Of a DNA stretch of 42,468 bases, positions 25,709 to 33,967 are shown in pieces. The position numbers and the translations under genes were made by a program. How positions within the stretch are numbered: the stretch's first letter is position 1; each line of letters begins with the position of its first letter. Location of the stretch: the IMG/VR virus record IMGVR_UViG_3300009605_000039, positions 1 to 42,468 of that record. The stretch is one strand, 5' to 3'. The stretch is from a virus. A model generated the notes under the pieces. It worked only from the letters and a program-made list of their open reading frames with translations, was not told where the DNA came from and did not search any database.

Positions 25709-25993
25709 CTTTTTGGAGTTACCGCGCTGCATTCTCCCCAGCCTGCGAAGACTTGAAGCTCTTTGCGTTCCCAGCCGCGGCTTTCTTACTCCTTTGCCCG
25801 CTTGCTTTGCTAACATTTTACCAGCTTTCAGCGCAGGGCCTCCAGTAACAGCACCTGCAATCTCTGCTATTGTTTTTGCCGATAAATTCGACAGTGCTTT
25901 TCTAACCTCAGATTCGGTAACGGCGGCCCCGCTATCTTTAACTAGACCAGCCCCTTTCCTTGGGGTATTTGATTTCCGTTTAGCCTTAGCCAT
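25706..25993 (-). CDS. Small basic protein (basic-array member 4)
   Basis: The 95-residue protein begins MAKAKRKSNTPRKGAGLVKD, has a helical centre (ALSNLSAKTIAEIAGAVTGG) and a strongly basic C-terminus (GVRKPRLGTQRASSLRRLGR). The composition, with basic ends and an Ala-rich helix, resembles histone-H1-like or nucleoid-binding peptides. The 27 bases spanning its start region are identical to those ahead of member 3, so the genes are likely duplicated together with their leaders. Function unknown. Confidence 0.62.
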   Translation of the reverse strand: MAKAKRKSNTPRKGAGLVKDSGAAVTESEVRKALSNLSAKTIAEIAGAVTGGPALKAGKMLAKQAGKGVRKPRLGTQRASSLRRLGRMQRGNSKK

Positions 25994-26017
25994 CACATTG
26001 CTCCTTAAAATCTATTA
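25991..26017. repeat. 27-bp junction repeat, copy 2
   Basis: This is identical to the copy at 25682 and spans the stop of member 5, ribosome site and start of member 4. A third partial copy (first 15 bases) lies at the start of member 5, inside the portal 3-prime end. Confidence 0.85.
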
Positions 26018-26194
26018 TTTTTTGGGTCTGCTGCCGCGTTTTCTAGCTGCCCCAGCAGCCTTTGCGGCTATTCTTGGTTTTCTAAGAGCTTTTCCTGCTA
26101 AGTTTTTTAGCATATTAAGCTCACGTTCGGTAAGTTGGGCGGACTGAAGTTCTTTTCTTAATCGTAAAGACGCTTTAGGTTTTGCTTTAGGCAT
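26015..26194 (-). CDS. Small basic protein coupled to the portal gene (basic-array member 5)
   Basis: The ATG overlaps the portal stop (TGATG), giving 59 residues: MPKAKPKASLRLRKELQSAQ, TERELNMLKNLAGKALRKPR and a C-terminus of KAAGAARKRGSRPKK. It is highly basic and helical. Part of its leader (CATCACATTGCTCCT on the plus strand) is the same as for members 3 and 4. A histone- or protamine-like DNA contact is plausible, but direct evidence is lacking. Confidence 0.62.
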   Translation of the reverse strand: MPKAKPKASLRLRKELQSAQLTERELNMLKNLAGKALRKPRIAAKAAGAARKRGSRPKK

Positions 26195-28599
26195 CACATT
26201 GCTCCTGTGTTTGCTCCGCCGCCTGCTCCCGGCAAAGTTTCATCAATCATTTCATTCGGGCCACTAACAGGTGGTGGCTGCGTTGGTGGTGCTTGTGGGT
26301 TTGTCACTGGCGCTCCAGGCTGTCCTTGTTGACCCTGCTGACCTTGCTGGAATTGTTGCGCCGCTGCAAGCATTTGTTGCTCCTGCTGCTCTGCTTGTGC
26401 GCCTTGCTGCGCTCTTTGCATATACGCTTGGAGAAGTTGTTGCTGTAATTGAGGAACAGCAAGGCCACCTTTTTGCAGTTCAGCTTGGTATTGACCAAAA
26501 AGTTCAGCCATTTTTGGCAAATGTTCTGCGTATCCGTTCTGCTCTGCTGGTTCACCAATAGGTAGCTGCCCCCGGAAGATTTGCGTCATAGCCTCTTCAG
26601 CAAAAAGTGTTGGGCCTTTTAGTTTGGGATTGGGCGCGTTCATGTAGCGATTAGCGTCCTGCCCTTGAGCCATCGTAAAATCACGCAAAAGATTATAAAT
26701 TGTATCTGGCGTAGAAATGCCTGTTTGTAGTGCAATTCCAGATACAAGAGATTGCATTACCGCGCCTAAACTATCCTGCAAAGACCTTTTTGATGTATTA
26801 AAAACATTGGCCGCAAACTCAAACTGAAAGCGCCCAGAAATAAAATTTCTCGAAGGTATGCTGATGTAAGGATCGCTTCCGCTTGGGGGTGTTCCGGTAA
26901 CACGAAACTGCTTGTCTTTTGAAAGATACGACTGGTTCATCCTGTGGATATGCTCCCAGATAGATGTAAGAAGCATAAAAAAGCGACGAAGGATGCGCTC
27001 CGGGCGGGATTCACCCTGTCCTTGCAAAAGGGACATTCCTCCGATTGTACGAAGGGCCGATGACCCGCCGGACGGAACCTGCCCGAAGCTCATGTCGGAT
27101 ACCATTGTCGATTTATCTTGCCAAGCACCAAGCATCGACATCAGGTTAAACCCTTGAGAAACTGCCTGTGGATTACCGATGTTAGGAAAGGTGATGTCTT
27201 GGTCTGGGTTTTGCAAAGGAACAAGCGAATAAGGCTCTATTTGTAATTGCTCCGGGTTTGCACCTCCTGCGGGGCGATAAAAGCCTGGGCTTGCTATGGA
27301 TAAATCATTGGCATTAACAACCTGATCGAGCAACACCTTAACGGCATCGTGAACGCCTTCCATAGATTCCAACAGGGAGATACCGGCATAGCGGCCCTGC
27401 ACGGGGTAAAAAGATTCACCGAAGATCGGGCGACGCGGTGGTATGCCGGGGTTTATGTCTGAAAGAAGCCGCGCTCTTACCAAAGAGTTTGTTTCTTTGA
27501 TAACCCAAAACACAACGTCTTCTTCTACGCCATCGCCGTCAATGTCATATTTGTCAAAGCAAAGAAGGCGCGTAAGACGCCCGTGCGTTTTGTCTTTGAT
27601 AAGCCCGATGTCTTCTTGTTTACCAGCAAAGACATCCTTTTGCTGCTCTGTGTCGCTTTCTTCTGAGCTAACTTGTGCAGCGCCTCTAATCTTTTCCTCA
27701 ATGTCATCATCTTTAAGATCATAATAACCGGAACGAAGAAGTTCGAGTATTTCGTGTTTGGTCGGAAAGTCCCGCAAAATAACGTAAGGCGCACCGCCTG
27801 GGTTTGAAGGCGAAGGCGGTTGTAGGTTTGCAGAACGCGCTGGATAAATTACGTCATTATAATCTTTTACAATTAACTTTGGTCCGTCATAAACAATAAC
27901 TGTTTTTTCTACGACCATTTCCACTCTGTCATCTTCGCTCGTATAAAAAGCAGCCTTTAGCTTTACCGTTTCTTCACCTTCCTCTTCGGAAGCAAGCTCT
28001 AAATCCCAATCCCATCCCGCACCCTGCATTGTAGAAAGTGCTTCAGGAAAATTCTGCATGATGATGTCGGTAAAATAATCAGAAGGGTCCATGTCTTTAG
28101 GAATGGGCGAAAAAATTTGCACATTGGCGACAGGCTTGCGCTCCCTTACCCACGGAACAAACACAGTAACAGCGGGATCGTTGACAAAAGATTCAATCGT
28201 TTCACCCATGACGCGCTCACCAGGTTGCTCCTTAAAAACCTGATGCATAATAAGTTCGTCAATAAACTTTTCCTTATCCTTATCACTTCGCGAAGTTGCG
28301 CGTGATCCGACAGGAGGTATTTGACTCATTACTGCATTGTGCAAGGTATCTTGTACGCGCACGGAGTCTTGAAACATATCAGGAACTATTGCGTTAGAGG
28401 CGTTATCCCACGGCCAGTCAGTTGGCGCTTGCCACATCCGATATTTTGCATAGCGTTGAATGCGAGCATCTACATCGTCGCTAGAATTTGTTTCTTCTGA
28501 AACGTAAAAATTATTTACGCGGTCAGCAATTTTTTTGCCTTCTTTGGAATCAACGGAGTGACGACGACGGCGGCGCTTGGGGCCTCTTTGTTCAGCCAT
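26194..28599 (-). CDS. Portal protein (P22-like)
   Basis: The 801-residue protein starts with a basic tail (RGPKRRRRRH) and the usual portal opening: RVNNFYVSEETNSSDDVDAR, then MWQAPTDWPWDNASNAIVPD. Later come HEILELLRSGYYDLKDDDIE, CFDKYDIDGDGVEEDVVFWV and ISLLESMEGVHDAVKVLLDQ, the wing and stem region of P22-type portals. The C-terminal 80 residues are Gln-rich (QQGQQGQQGQPG) and Pro-rich, comparable with the barrel or tail of long portals. The stop of the terminase gene precedes its ATG by one base. It forms the ring for DNA entry. Confidence 0.88.
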   Translation of the reverse strand: MAEQRGPKRRRRRHSVDSKEGKKIADRVNNFYVSEETNSSDDVDARIQRYAKYRMWQAPTDWPWDNASNAIVPDMFQDSVRVQDTLHNAVMSQIPPVGSRATSRSDKDKEKFIDELIMHQVFKEQPGERVMGETIESFVNDPAVTVFVPWVRERKPVANVQIFSPIPKDMDPSDYFTDIIMQNFPEALSTMQGAGWDWDLELASEEEGEETVKLKAAFYTSEDDRVEMVVEKTVIVYDGPKLIVKDYNDVIYPARSANLQPPSPSNPGGAPYVILRDFPTKHEILELLRSGYYDLKDDDIEEKIRGAAQVSSEESDTEQQKDVFAGKQEDIGLIKDKTHGRLTRLLCFDKYDIDGDGVEEDVVFWVIKETNSLVRARLLSDINPGIPPRRPIFGESFYPVQGRYAGISLLESMEGVHDAVKVLLDQVVNANDLSIASPGFYRPAGGANPEQLQIEPYSLVPLQNPDQDITFPNIGNPQAVSQGFNLMSMLGAWQDKSTMVSDMSFGQVPSGGSSALRTIGGMSLLQGQGESRPERILRRFFMLLTSIWEHIHRMNQSYLSKDKQFRVTGTPPSGSDPYISIPSRNFISGRFQFEFAANVFNTSKRSLQDSLGAVMQSLVSGIALQTGISTPDTIYNLLRDFTMAQGQDANRYMNAPNPKLKGPTLFAEEAMTQIFRGQLPIGEPAEQNGYAEHLPKMAELFGQYQAELQKGGLAVPQLQQQLLQAYMQRAQQGAQAEQQEQQMLAAAQQFQQGQQGQQGQPGAPVTNPQAPPTQPPPVSGPNEMIDETLPGAGGGANTGAM

Positions 28600-28600
28600 G

Positions 28601-30289
28601 TTAATGCGTCCTTACGGAAGTGCGGCTTTGATAACCGCGATTGGAACGAATGATCGGTGCGCCCTGCTGTAATACAGAAAAGCATGGTGCGGAATTAAGA
28701 AGATATTTAAGCATTGTCGGGTAGTCGTCGTTTTTTGCTTTTGGTTTTTCTTTCAGCGCCTTCTCATCTTGACGCCTAAAGTTATCCCAGACGTAACGCT
28801 TCATTTGTGAAACGGTACGAAAGCAATGTTCGCTAAGTACGATGCGAGGGCGCATGGTACTTGGATCAGGTCTTAAATATTCATTGATGCGCGAGCGCCC
28901 GACATCAGAGTCCGAAGCAAGCGCACAGTTAAGTCCCACTTGTGAAAATTCTTCCTGCCAAGTCATTCTTCTTTGCGTCGCAGAAGAAGGTGAGCGTCCC
29001 ATGTTAGGATCAATCATTCTATCAACTATGCGAAGATTGTAGGTGCTTTCAAAGTCAAACACATAAGAGCGCAAATCTTCTGGTGAAGCGTCAAGCTCTC
29101 CGTCTGCAATAATTGTTATATCGTCATTGCCGTCTATTTGCGCCCACATAAACATATGGGGTTTTCGCGGGTGCGGATCCAACAAAAAGATGGTCGGGAA
29201 GGTAGTAGAGACTTCTACTTGCTGTACATGGCAGAACTCAACAATGTCTGGGCTTCCTGTTTCTGGACAACGTAGGTCACCAGAAGGAAAAACAACCTTC
29301 CCTGCTGGAAACGACCACCAAGTTGGTACGTCTGTAAACAAGGGGTGTATCCGGTGGGAAAATCTGAGGTTTCTTCCAAATATTCTGACCTGTTTTGTTT
29401 GCTCATCCCATTGCTCCATCTGTCTTGCGATAGCTTCTTGGTTGAGGTTGGTATTTTCGATTGTCCATAATTCAAACCAGTCAATGTCGTGGACTTTGTT
29501 TGGTCCCTCCTGTCCCTTCTCGTAGACTTCATCAAAAATCCATTCAACAGGGATTGTCGGGTCATCAGGCCATGTCATTGCAAGATATAACCGTCCACCG
29601 ACACGCATAGTTCTTGCTTCACATTCTCTCCAGATTGCAAAGCGCGGAGGCTCATCCATCATTACATGGTGGTAGTCGCCGGAAGCAAAGTCGGAGGCGT
29701 CTTGTTCATGCGACATGAATTGGATGGAGGACTCGCCAAGAATACGGTCAGGATCTTCAGGGTCCCTGCAAAGAACGGTGAGTGTGCGTAGCTTTGCGTG
29801 GTAGGATTTTTCCCATGAGCCGTCTTTCAGGCAGGATTTGGGGACCCACCCCCAATGGCCTCTTTCGCCGCCTTGTTCGTCAACTCCGGTCCATTTCCAA
29901 TATTGGAGCTTGGGGAGGATAATGTTTTCAAGTGTAGTGGTAATAGATTCGACCACAATTCGGCAATTGACTGGTCCTCTGAACTTAGGAAGGAGATGAT
30001 CTCGTTGAGAACGAGGGAGTATTCCGGTGGCGAGGGCGATAATTTCAACAAGGCAAGTCTCTGTTTTACTAGAGCCGTTTCCTCCACCAACGCCGATAAT
30101 TCTGGCTGTTGATGTGTGGATTTTAGCGGCTCTTGGGGAGGCTGGCTGATAGAGTTCAAGCTGGTTCTCCTGTCTATCAATTTGATTGATCTTTAACGTA
30201 GAGCGAACCATCTCCTCGATCTGGCTATCACTAAGCTGATCGAGGGTGTTACCTTCGTTGATAATGCGATCTACGGAGAGGTCGGTCAT
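28601..30289 (-). CDS. terL: Terminase large subunit
   Basis: The 562-residue protein has the packaging ATPase motifs: GGGNGSSKTETCL near 68 to 80 (Walker A) and HHVMMDEPPRF near 207 to 217 (Walker B D212 and catalytic E213). The nuclease half has IFLLDPHPRKPHMFMWAQID as the first aspartate strand, and VDRMIDPNMG with a further acidic site. It pumps and cuts DNA at the portal. The ATG overlaps the stop of the zinc-ribbon gene (ATGA). The length is standard for the family. Confidence 0.93.
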   Translation of the reverse strand: MTDLSVDRIINEGNTLDQLSDSQIEEMVRSTLKINQIDRQENQLELYQPASPRAAKIHTSTARIIGVGGGNGSSKTETCLVEIIALATGILPRSQRDHLLPKFRGPVNCRIVVESITTTLENIILPKLQYWKWTGVDEQGGERGHWGWVPKSCLKDGSWEKSYHAKLRTLTVLCRDPEDPDRILGESSIQFMSHEQDASDFASGDYHHVMMDEPPRFAIWRECEARTMRVGGRLYLAMTWPDDPTIPVEWIFDEVYEKGQEGPNKVHDIDWFELWTIENTNLNQEAIARQMEQWDEQTKQVRIFGRNLRFSHRIHPLFTDVPTWWSFPAGKVVFPSGDLRCPETGSPDIVEFCHVQQVEVSTTFPTIFLLDPHPRKPHMFMWAQIDGNDDITIIADGELDASPEDLRSYVFDFESTYNLRIVDRMIDPNMGRSPSSATQRRMTWQEEFSQVGLNCALASDSDVGRSRINEYLRPDPSTMRPRIVLSEHCFRTVSQMKRYVWDNFRRQDEKALKEKPKAKNDDYPTMLKYLLNSAPCFSVLQQGAPIIRSNRGYQSRTSVRTH

Positions 30290-30435
30290 GCTTCTGCGAC
30301 CTCAAGGGTGTCAAAAAGGGGTGCTTCGCACCGGGGACAAAGCAGCGAGGGGTCTATAAAAAGCGGCTCACCCGGCATAAGAGAAAACCACACCGTTTTG
30401 CAGTTGTCGCAAATAATGTCGATTTCTTCATCCAT
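30286..30435 (-). CDS. Zinc-ribbon mini-protein between terminase genes
   Basis: This 49-residue protein has two CxxC knuckles: ICDNCKTVWF and LLCPRCEAPLF, separated by about 24 residues, as in a zinc ribbon. It overlaps the small-subunit gene by eight bases and the large-subunit start by four. It is short, so it is easily missed. It may assist terminase or act as a small regulator; only its position supports this. Confidence 0.7.
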   Translation of the reverse strand: MDEEIDIICDNCKTVWFSLMPGEPLFIDPSLLCPRCEAPLFDTLEVAEA

Positions 30436-31129
30436 CAATAAGCTCTGGCTTGGGGGTGACATCCTTCATTTTGCCTTCAATAGTAATTCCTCTGCGTTTG
30501 GCCTCTTTAATAAGTTCAGGGAGAAGGTCATTGAGCTTTTGTCTTTGCTCATGCGTGACGATTTGTGTCGGCTCACCGCGAAGCAGTGCTCGTTTTTCAA
30601 CAAAGGCTGATATTGCCGTAACGCGCTCTCTTACGGAGGATTTCTTAATTTCCGCTTCCGTAAGGCTCTCAAGTGTCAGGGCGAGCTTTTCTTCGAGTTG
30701 ATCTAGGAAGTATTTGGTATCAAGCGTTATCTTTGCAAAGGGTTTTTCAGGAGCGCCGCTCTTTATCAGCTCGACTTCGCGCACTCTCTCCTCAACCGCC
30801 TTTTTTTCCTTTTTTGCTAAAGCGCTGTGTTTTTCAAGGACTTCGCTGGGGGCAATACCTGTTTCGGGGTCTATTTTCGTCCCCACTTTATCATTAAACT
30901 GGCGCACCCGTTTTGGGTTTTGCTGCCAGTGGTTACCGTCTATCAGGGTAGTAGCGGTTCCTCTGGATACTGATAGCGCCTCTGCGATCTTCCTGCGGGA
31001 CATATTGAGGGCAACAAGGCGCTTAAATTCCTCAATATCGACCACATTCCAGTTCTGAATAGCGAAGTCTAGCGGTTCACCAGGACCAGTAGTCGGTTTT
31101 TTGGTTTTATTATCTTTCGATATAGCCAA
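30428..31129 (-). CDS. Terminase small subunit-like protein
   Basis: The 233-residue protein contains a helix-turn-helix (LVALNMSRRKIAEALSVSRG, with TATTLIDGNHW) near 38 to 66, a coiled middle (EKKAVEERVREVELIKSGAP) and an oligomerisation-like helical region (LTLESLTEAEIKKSSVRERV). HTH plus coiled coil, located just before the large subunit, is the usual small-subunit design that recognises the packaging site. The start is TTG, with AGGTG five bases upstream. There is no strong sequence signature, so it remains putative. Confidence 0.65.
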   Translation of the reverse strand: MAISKDNKTKKPTTGPGEPLDFAIQNWNVVDIEEFKRLVALNMSRRKIAEALSVSRGTATTLIDGNHWQQNPKRVRQFNDKVGTKIDPETGIAPSEVLEKHSALAKKEKKAVEERVREVELIKSGAPEKPFAKITLDTKYFLDQLEEKLALTLESLTEAEIKKSSVRERVTAISAFVEKRALLRGEPTQIVTHEQRQKLNDLLPELIKEAKRRGITIEGKMKDVTPKPELIDG

Positions 31130-31194
31130 ATCGACACCTGAAAAGGTTTTTTAGCGTTATTTACGATCACAATATATCAAATCTTAGAAATTAG

Positions 31195-31234
31195 CTAATA
31201 AAAAGGCCCCGAACGCGATAGCACGCGCCGGGGC
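31195..31234 (-). terminator. Intrinsic terminator, minus strand
   Basis: GCCCCG (31206) pairs with CGGGGC (31229), with an inner CGCG/CGCG stem and a TTTTTATTAG tail on the minus strand. It would stop minus transcription from the HNH block before the terminase operon, insulating early from late genes. Confidence 0.75.
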
Positions 31235-31313
31235 TAGAGGGTATTCAGATGAGTATTATTGCATAGAACTTTTAAAACCTCAACACATACTAATTGTTTA
31301 ACCGTACAGAAGG

Positions 31314-31369
31314 CGGCTGAGAAAGGGGTCCTGGAGCCCTCTCTTCAGCCGTTTGTTTCTTTTCTTTCT
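31314..31369 (+). terminator. Terminator-like hairpin, plus strand
   Basis: CGGCTGA (31314) pairs with TCAGCCG (31345), with an inner AGGG/CCCT, followed by a T-rich run GTTTGTTTCTTTTCTTTC. No protein gene on the plus strand ends here, so it would end an unseen plus transcript or read-through from leftward antisense transcription. Confidence 0.5.
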
Positions 31370-31770
31370 CTAGGGGGTGGAACGTAGAACGATATTGGAG
31401 GAAACGCGCCATATAGGTGACGAAATGCGCCGTCCAGATGCGCCGTTCACTTAAACGGCGTATTTAAACTCTTTTGAACGCTTCAAGGCTCTACCACTTA
31501 AATGAATGGTAGAAGTGTTTGGTAGAACCTACTCTGTTGTAACCTGGTGCCCCGCCTACTGCCCGAAGCACTTTTTTGACCATTTTGTAACTCAGGTTCG
31601 CCAAAAGATGTTCGGCGAAGTAGGCGGCGAACCTCAATGCAATAATCGCCGCACCAATTTATTTAATCGTGGCCCCTATTAACTGCCGCCGGGCGTAACT
31701 ACTTGGCGAGAGCAAGACGTACTAGCACTGACAGAGCGTCAAAATTCCGATTAACAAAAAATTGCTGTCA

Positions 31771-31794
31771 ACCCTGCCCGTTACCCTGCCCGTT
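31771..31794. repeat. Perfect tandem 12-mer
   Basis: ACCCTGCCCGTT occurs twice without spacing, followed by ATTTTTTGGGCA. It sits 16 bases beyond the HNH stop and about 640 bases from the small-terminase start, so a binding site for terminase or a regulator is possible. Confidence 0.6.
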
Positions 31795-31810
31795 ATTTTT
31801 TGGGCACCCT

Positions 31811-32179
31811 TTATCGTTCTATTACCTCTCCTGACATTTTACGCTTCCATCTGGAGGCTTTAGAGCCGGGCATGGGTCTTTTAGCCTTTTTGATCCCCCA
31901 GTGCTTCATGGCGATCCGTGCGACTTTTGATTTTTCGTCCACATCCTTGACGGTTTCATTCAAATGGCAGTTACGGCAGAGGCACCGAAGGTTGGTTTCG
32001 GCGTTTTCTCCGCCATTTATAAGCGCGATTGTATGGTCGCACTCCCACCTGCCGCCTCTAATGACGGATTTACACAGCTCACATTTGCCATCAGCACGGA
32101 TAAAAATCCTTAGCCGGACCCTAGGCGGGACACGGCTATCATCGGTTTTTCCTACCCAGGGGGTTACTTTTCTAGCCAT
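31811..32179 (-). CDS. HNH endonuclease
   Basis: The 122-residue protein has the full HNH finger: C33-x2-C36 (GKCELCKS), W-E-C-D48-H49, N63 in ETNLRCLCR and C68-x2-C71-H. Such nucleases nick or cut DNA using a metal held by the DH residue. Free-standing HNH genes near terminase often help packaging cleavage, whereas others are homing enzymes. Here a non-coding region separates it from terminase, so the role is open. The C-terminus is strongly basic. Confidence 0.88.
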   Translation of the reverse strand: MARKVTPWVGKTDDSRVPPRVRLRIFIRADGKCELCKSVIRGGRWECDHTIALINGGENAETNLRCLCRNCHLNETVKDVDEKSKVARIAMKHWGIKKAKRPMPGSKASRWKRKMSGEVIER

Positions 32180-32182
32180 ATC

Positions 32183-32443
32183 TTATTTTCTGATGCTGAG
32201 TGGGCAAAATTCCAAGGATCCAACCGTAATAGCTACCGTTGATCCCAAGCAGTTATAGTAGCAAATCTTATACCTGCCATCGCTGCTTTCGCCTGTCTTA
32301 AAGCATGTAGTTTGTGCTGTAGGGGGTCTGGCGTCGTTAAGCATTGGCCTTGAGGCGGCGCTATAGGGAAGAAACACGACGAGAGAAATACAAAGGGCCA
32401 CAAATAACGTCAGAATTACCAGCTGCGTTGGTGTACTTTTCAT
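32183..32443 (-). CDS. Small membrane-anchored Cys protein
   Basis: The 86-residue protein has an N-terminal membrane or signal segment (QLVILTLFVALCISLVVFLP) and a short periplasmic part with four cysteines (TTCFKTGESSDGRYKICYYN, then CLGSTVAI and FCPLSI). It overlaps the upstream HNH gene by one base (TAATG). It may be a lipoprotein-like, superinfection-exclusion or host-envelope protein; this is inferred from topology. No family recognised. Confidence 0.65.
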   Translation of the reverse strand: MKSTPTQLVILTLFVALCISLVVFLPYSAASRPMLNDARPPTAQTTCFKTGESSDGRYKICYYNCLGSTVAITVGSLEFCPLSIRK

Positions 32444-33036
32444 TATGATTTTTCCTTCCTTCTACGCGCTTTCCACGCTTCGTGCTTTTTCTTTCGACGC
32501 ATATAGCCGAGATGTTTGGCACGCGCTGCGTCCTCCTCAGAGGCTTTCGGGCCAGGGGGTATATGCGTCCATGTTTCCCCAACCCTAGCTTGACGTATTG
32601 TCTTCTCGTTTACGCCAAATATTTTTCCAAGTTCTGAGTTAGAACGTGAGTCTTGTCGGATAAGAATAATATCAGCCTCAGTTAACTTTGATTTCCCATT
32701 ACGCTGCCCCCGTGCGACCCTGCCTTTTTTTAGACAGTCATTCATGTTGTCTTGCGCCGTACCCATAAATAGATGGTCGGGATTAACGCAGGACGGCGTA
32801 TCGCACTTGTGGCAAACAAAAATATCAGACGGCATATCCGCATCCGCAATCTTATGGACAATTTGATAAACAAGCCTGTGCGCCAGAAAGACTTTATTGT
32901 CTTTTCCAATTTGTCCGTAACCACCTCGATGTGTGTATGATTTTCGTGAAACAAAGCCTTGCCAGAGCCAGCAACCGCTATTGGGGTCTTGGAAAGATTT
33001 TTCACGAAAATGCTCAATGGATAAGGTTTTAGCCAT
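32443..33036 (-). CDS. HNH homing-type endonuclease
   Basis: The 197-residue protein opens with SGCWLWQGFVSRKSYTHRGG and has the HNH_3 core near 52 to 95 (AHRLVY, then VCHKCDTPSCVNPDHLFMG and T-x2-DN). Next comes a NUMOD/HTH-like segment (GKSKLTEADIILIRQD; ELGKIFGVNEKTIRQ) that binds DNA in homing enzymes, and a basic tail. This pattern is typical of free-standing phage homing endonucleases. It lies beside a divergent control region, and no disrupted host gene is evident. Confidence 0.85.
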   Translation of the reverse strand: MAKTLSIEHFREKSFQDPNSGCWLWQGFVSRKSYTHRGGYGQIGKDNKVFLAHRLVYQIVHKIADADMPSDIFVCHKCDTPSCVNPDHLFMGTAQDNMNDCLKKGRVARGQRNGKSKLTEADIILIRQDSRSNSELGKIFGVNEKTIRQARVGETWTHIPPGPKASEEDAARAKHLGYMRRKKKHEAWKARRRKEKS

Positions 33037-33319
33037 TCCTAACCCCTTGTTTCTTAGAGGCTCTGTAGCGCCTCATGTAGAGCCTGCGGTATTCCCGATA
33101 ACCCTCCAGTGCCTTGTCCGAAATAATCTCTGAGACAGGCTCAGTTTTTTCAGACTTTAAATTTTTTTTTGGGTCCCCACTAATTTTTTTAGGGGGCGGG
33201 GGTGACTTCTTCTTCCCTGCTTTCTTCTTAGCCTTCTTCTCCGCAACCACAGGACAGGGAACAGCAGGGTCATGCAAAAAATTGCACGGCGGCGAACGAC
33301 GGCACTTCTGTAAGCTCAT
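33029..33319 (-). CDS. Lys-rich small protein, function unknown
   Basis: The 96-residue protein has an N-terminal Cys cluster (MSLQKCRRSPPCNFLHDPAV, then PCPVV), a Lys/Pro-rich stretch (KKAKKKAGKKKSPPPPKK) and a basic C-terminus with YREYRRLYMRRYRASK. This last motif recurs in small phage proteins next to HNH genes. It overlaps the homing endonuclease by eight bases. Its upstream region carries the triple GTAACTCAC repeats, so it is the first gene of that operon. Confidence 0.6.
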   Translation of the reverse strand: MSLQKCRRSPPCNFLHDPAVPCPVVAEKKAKKKAGKKKSPPPPKKISGDPKKNLKSEKTEPVSEIISDKALEGYREYRRLYMRRYRASKKQGVRNG

Positions 33320-33324
33320 AGGGC

Positions 33325-33365
33325 GTAACTCACTAATGTGTAACTCACAGTAGCTTGTAACTCAC
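33325..33365. repeat. Three direct repeats GTAACTCAC
   Basis: Copies start at 33325, 33340 and 33357, spaced 15 and 17 bases, all in the same orientation and within 50 bases of the minus-operon start. The second and third are preceded by T (TGTAACTCAC). Single related sites occur at 31587 and 31691. They look like operators or iterons. Confidence 0.7.
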
Positions 33366-33967
33366 ATACAACCCAAGGTCAAGCAAAGGGGGGCCATGTT
33401 TTTCAACCCAATGGGGAGTGGGTGGGACCATATATAATAATTAATGCCCAGGCGGGTTTGCCCATCGCCAGACGGAATCAATCGGTCAATCGGGCGGGCG
33501 GAAAAACGTAGCAATCATATAGCTATAGGTACTGCAAGCACAGCGCACGGCCGGGACCAGGTAAGGCTAGCATAGGCAGTGCCAGGACACGCTCGCGGCG
33601 TGGGGACAGGCGAGAGTGAATTAATGTTGCGTACCCGTTACCCTTGGAAGAAGGCGAGCTACTGGCCTTTGCTATAGATAGGCTTAGGAGGAAGTAAGTG
33701 TGCGCCGCGATTTATATTTAGCTTAACCGTTCTATGATCACCAGAGTGACCGGCTTGGCTGTGATGGCTTTGACGGAGTGGTGAAAGGTTACGCCGCACC
33801 TGAAAAAATAGCACCTAAACCCCTTCGACCACGCGCTCATCTAACGCCGCCTATATATAAAGCGTATCAGAAGCCCTGATTATACAGAAAACCATAGCAA
33901 TATCAAGGCGATGGTCAAATATCAGTCACGCATTAAAATAAATTACACGCAAATCATCGTTTGCGGG

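Larger units (their letters stand above)
31130..31810. promoter_or_regulatory. Gene-free, hairpin-rich region before the terminase operon
   Basis: No convincing gene lies in these 681 bases. It holds two terminator-like hairpins (31195 to 31234 minus; 31314 to 31369 plus). It also holds perfect stems CGCCGTT/AACGGCG (31441 to 31460) and TCTACCA/TGGTAGA (31490 to 31513), a nine-base inverted repeat AGGTTCGCC/GGCGAACCT (31594 to 31634), and a perfect tandem 12-mer ACCCTGCCCGTT (31771 to 31794). GTAACTCAG (31587) and GGGCGTAACT (31691) also occur near 33.3 kb. It may carry the late promoter, the packaging site, or a small RNA. Confidence 0.6.

Noticed and set aside
31491-31583. 30-codon minus-strand frame in the gene-free region
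   Set aside because: Weak ribosome site and it covers hairpins; kept only as a remark.
31800-32258. 152-codon frame on the plus strand
   Set aside because: It is opposite the HNH gene, whose full catalytic motif supports the minus strand.
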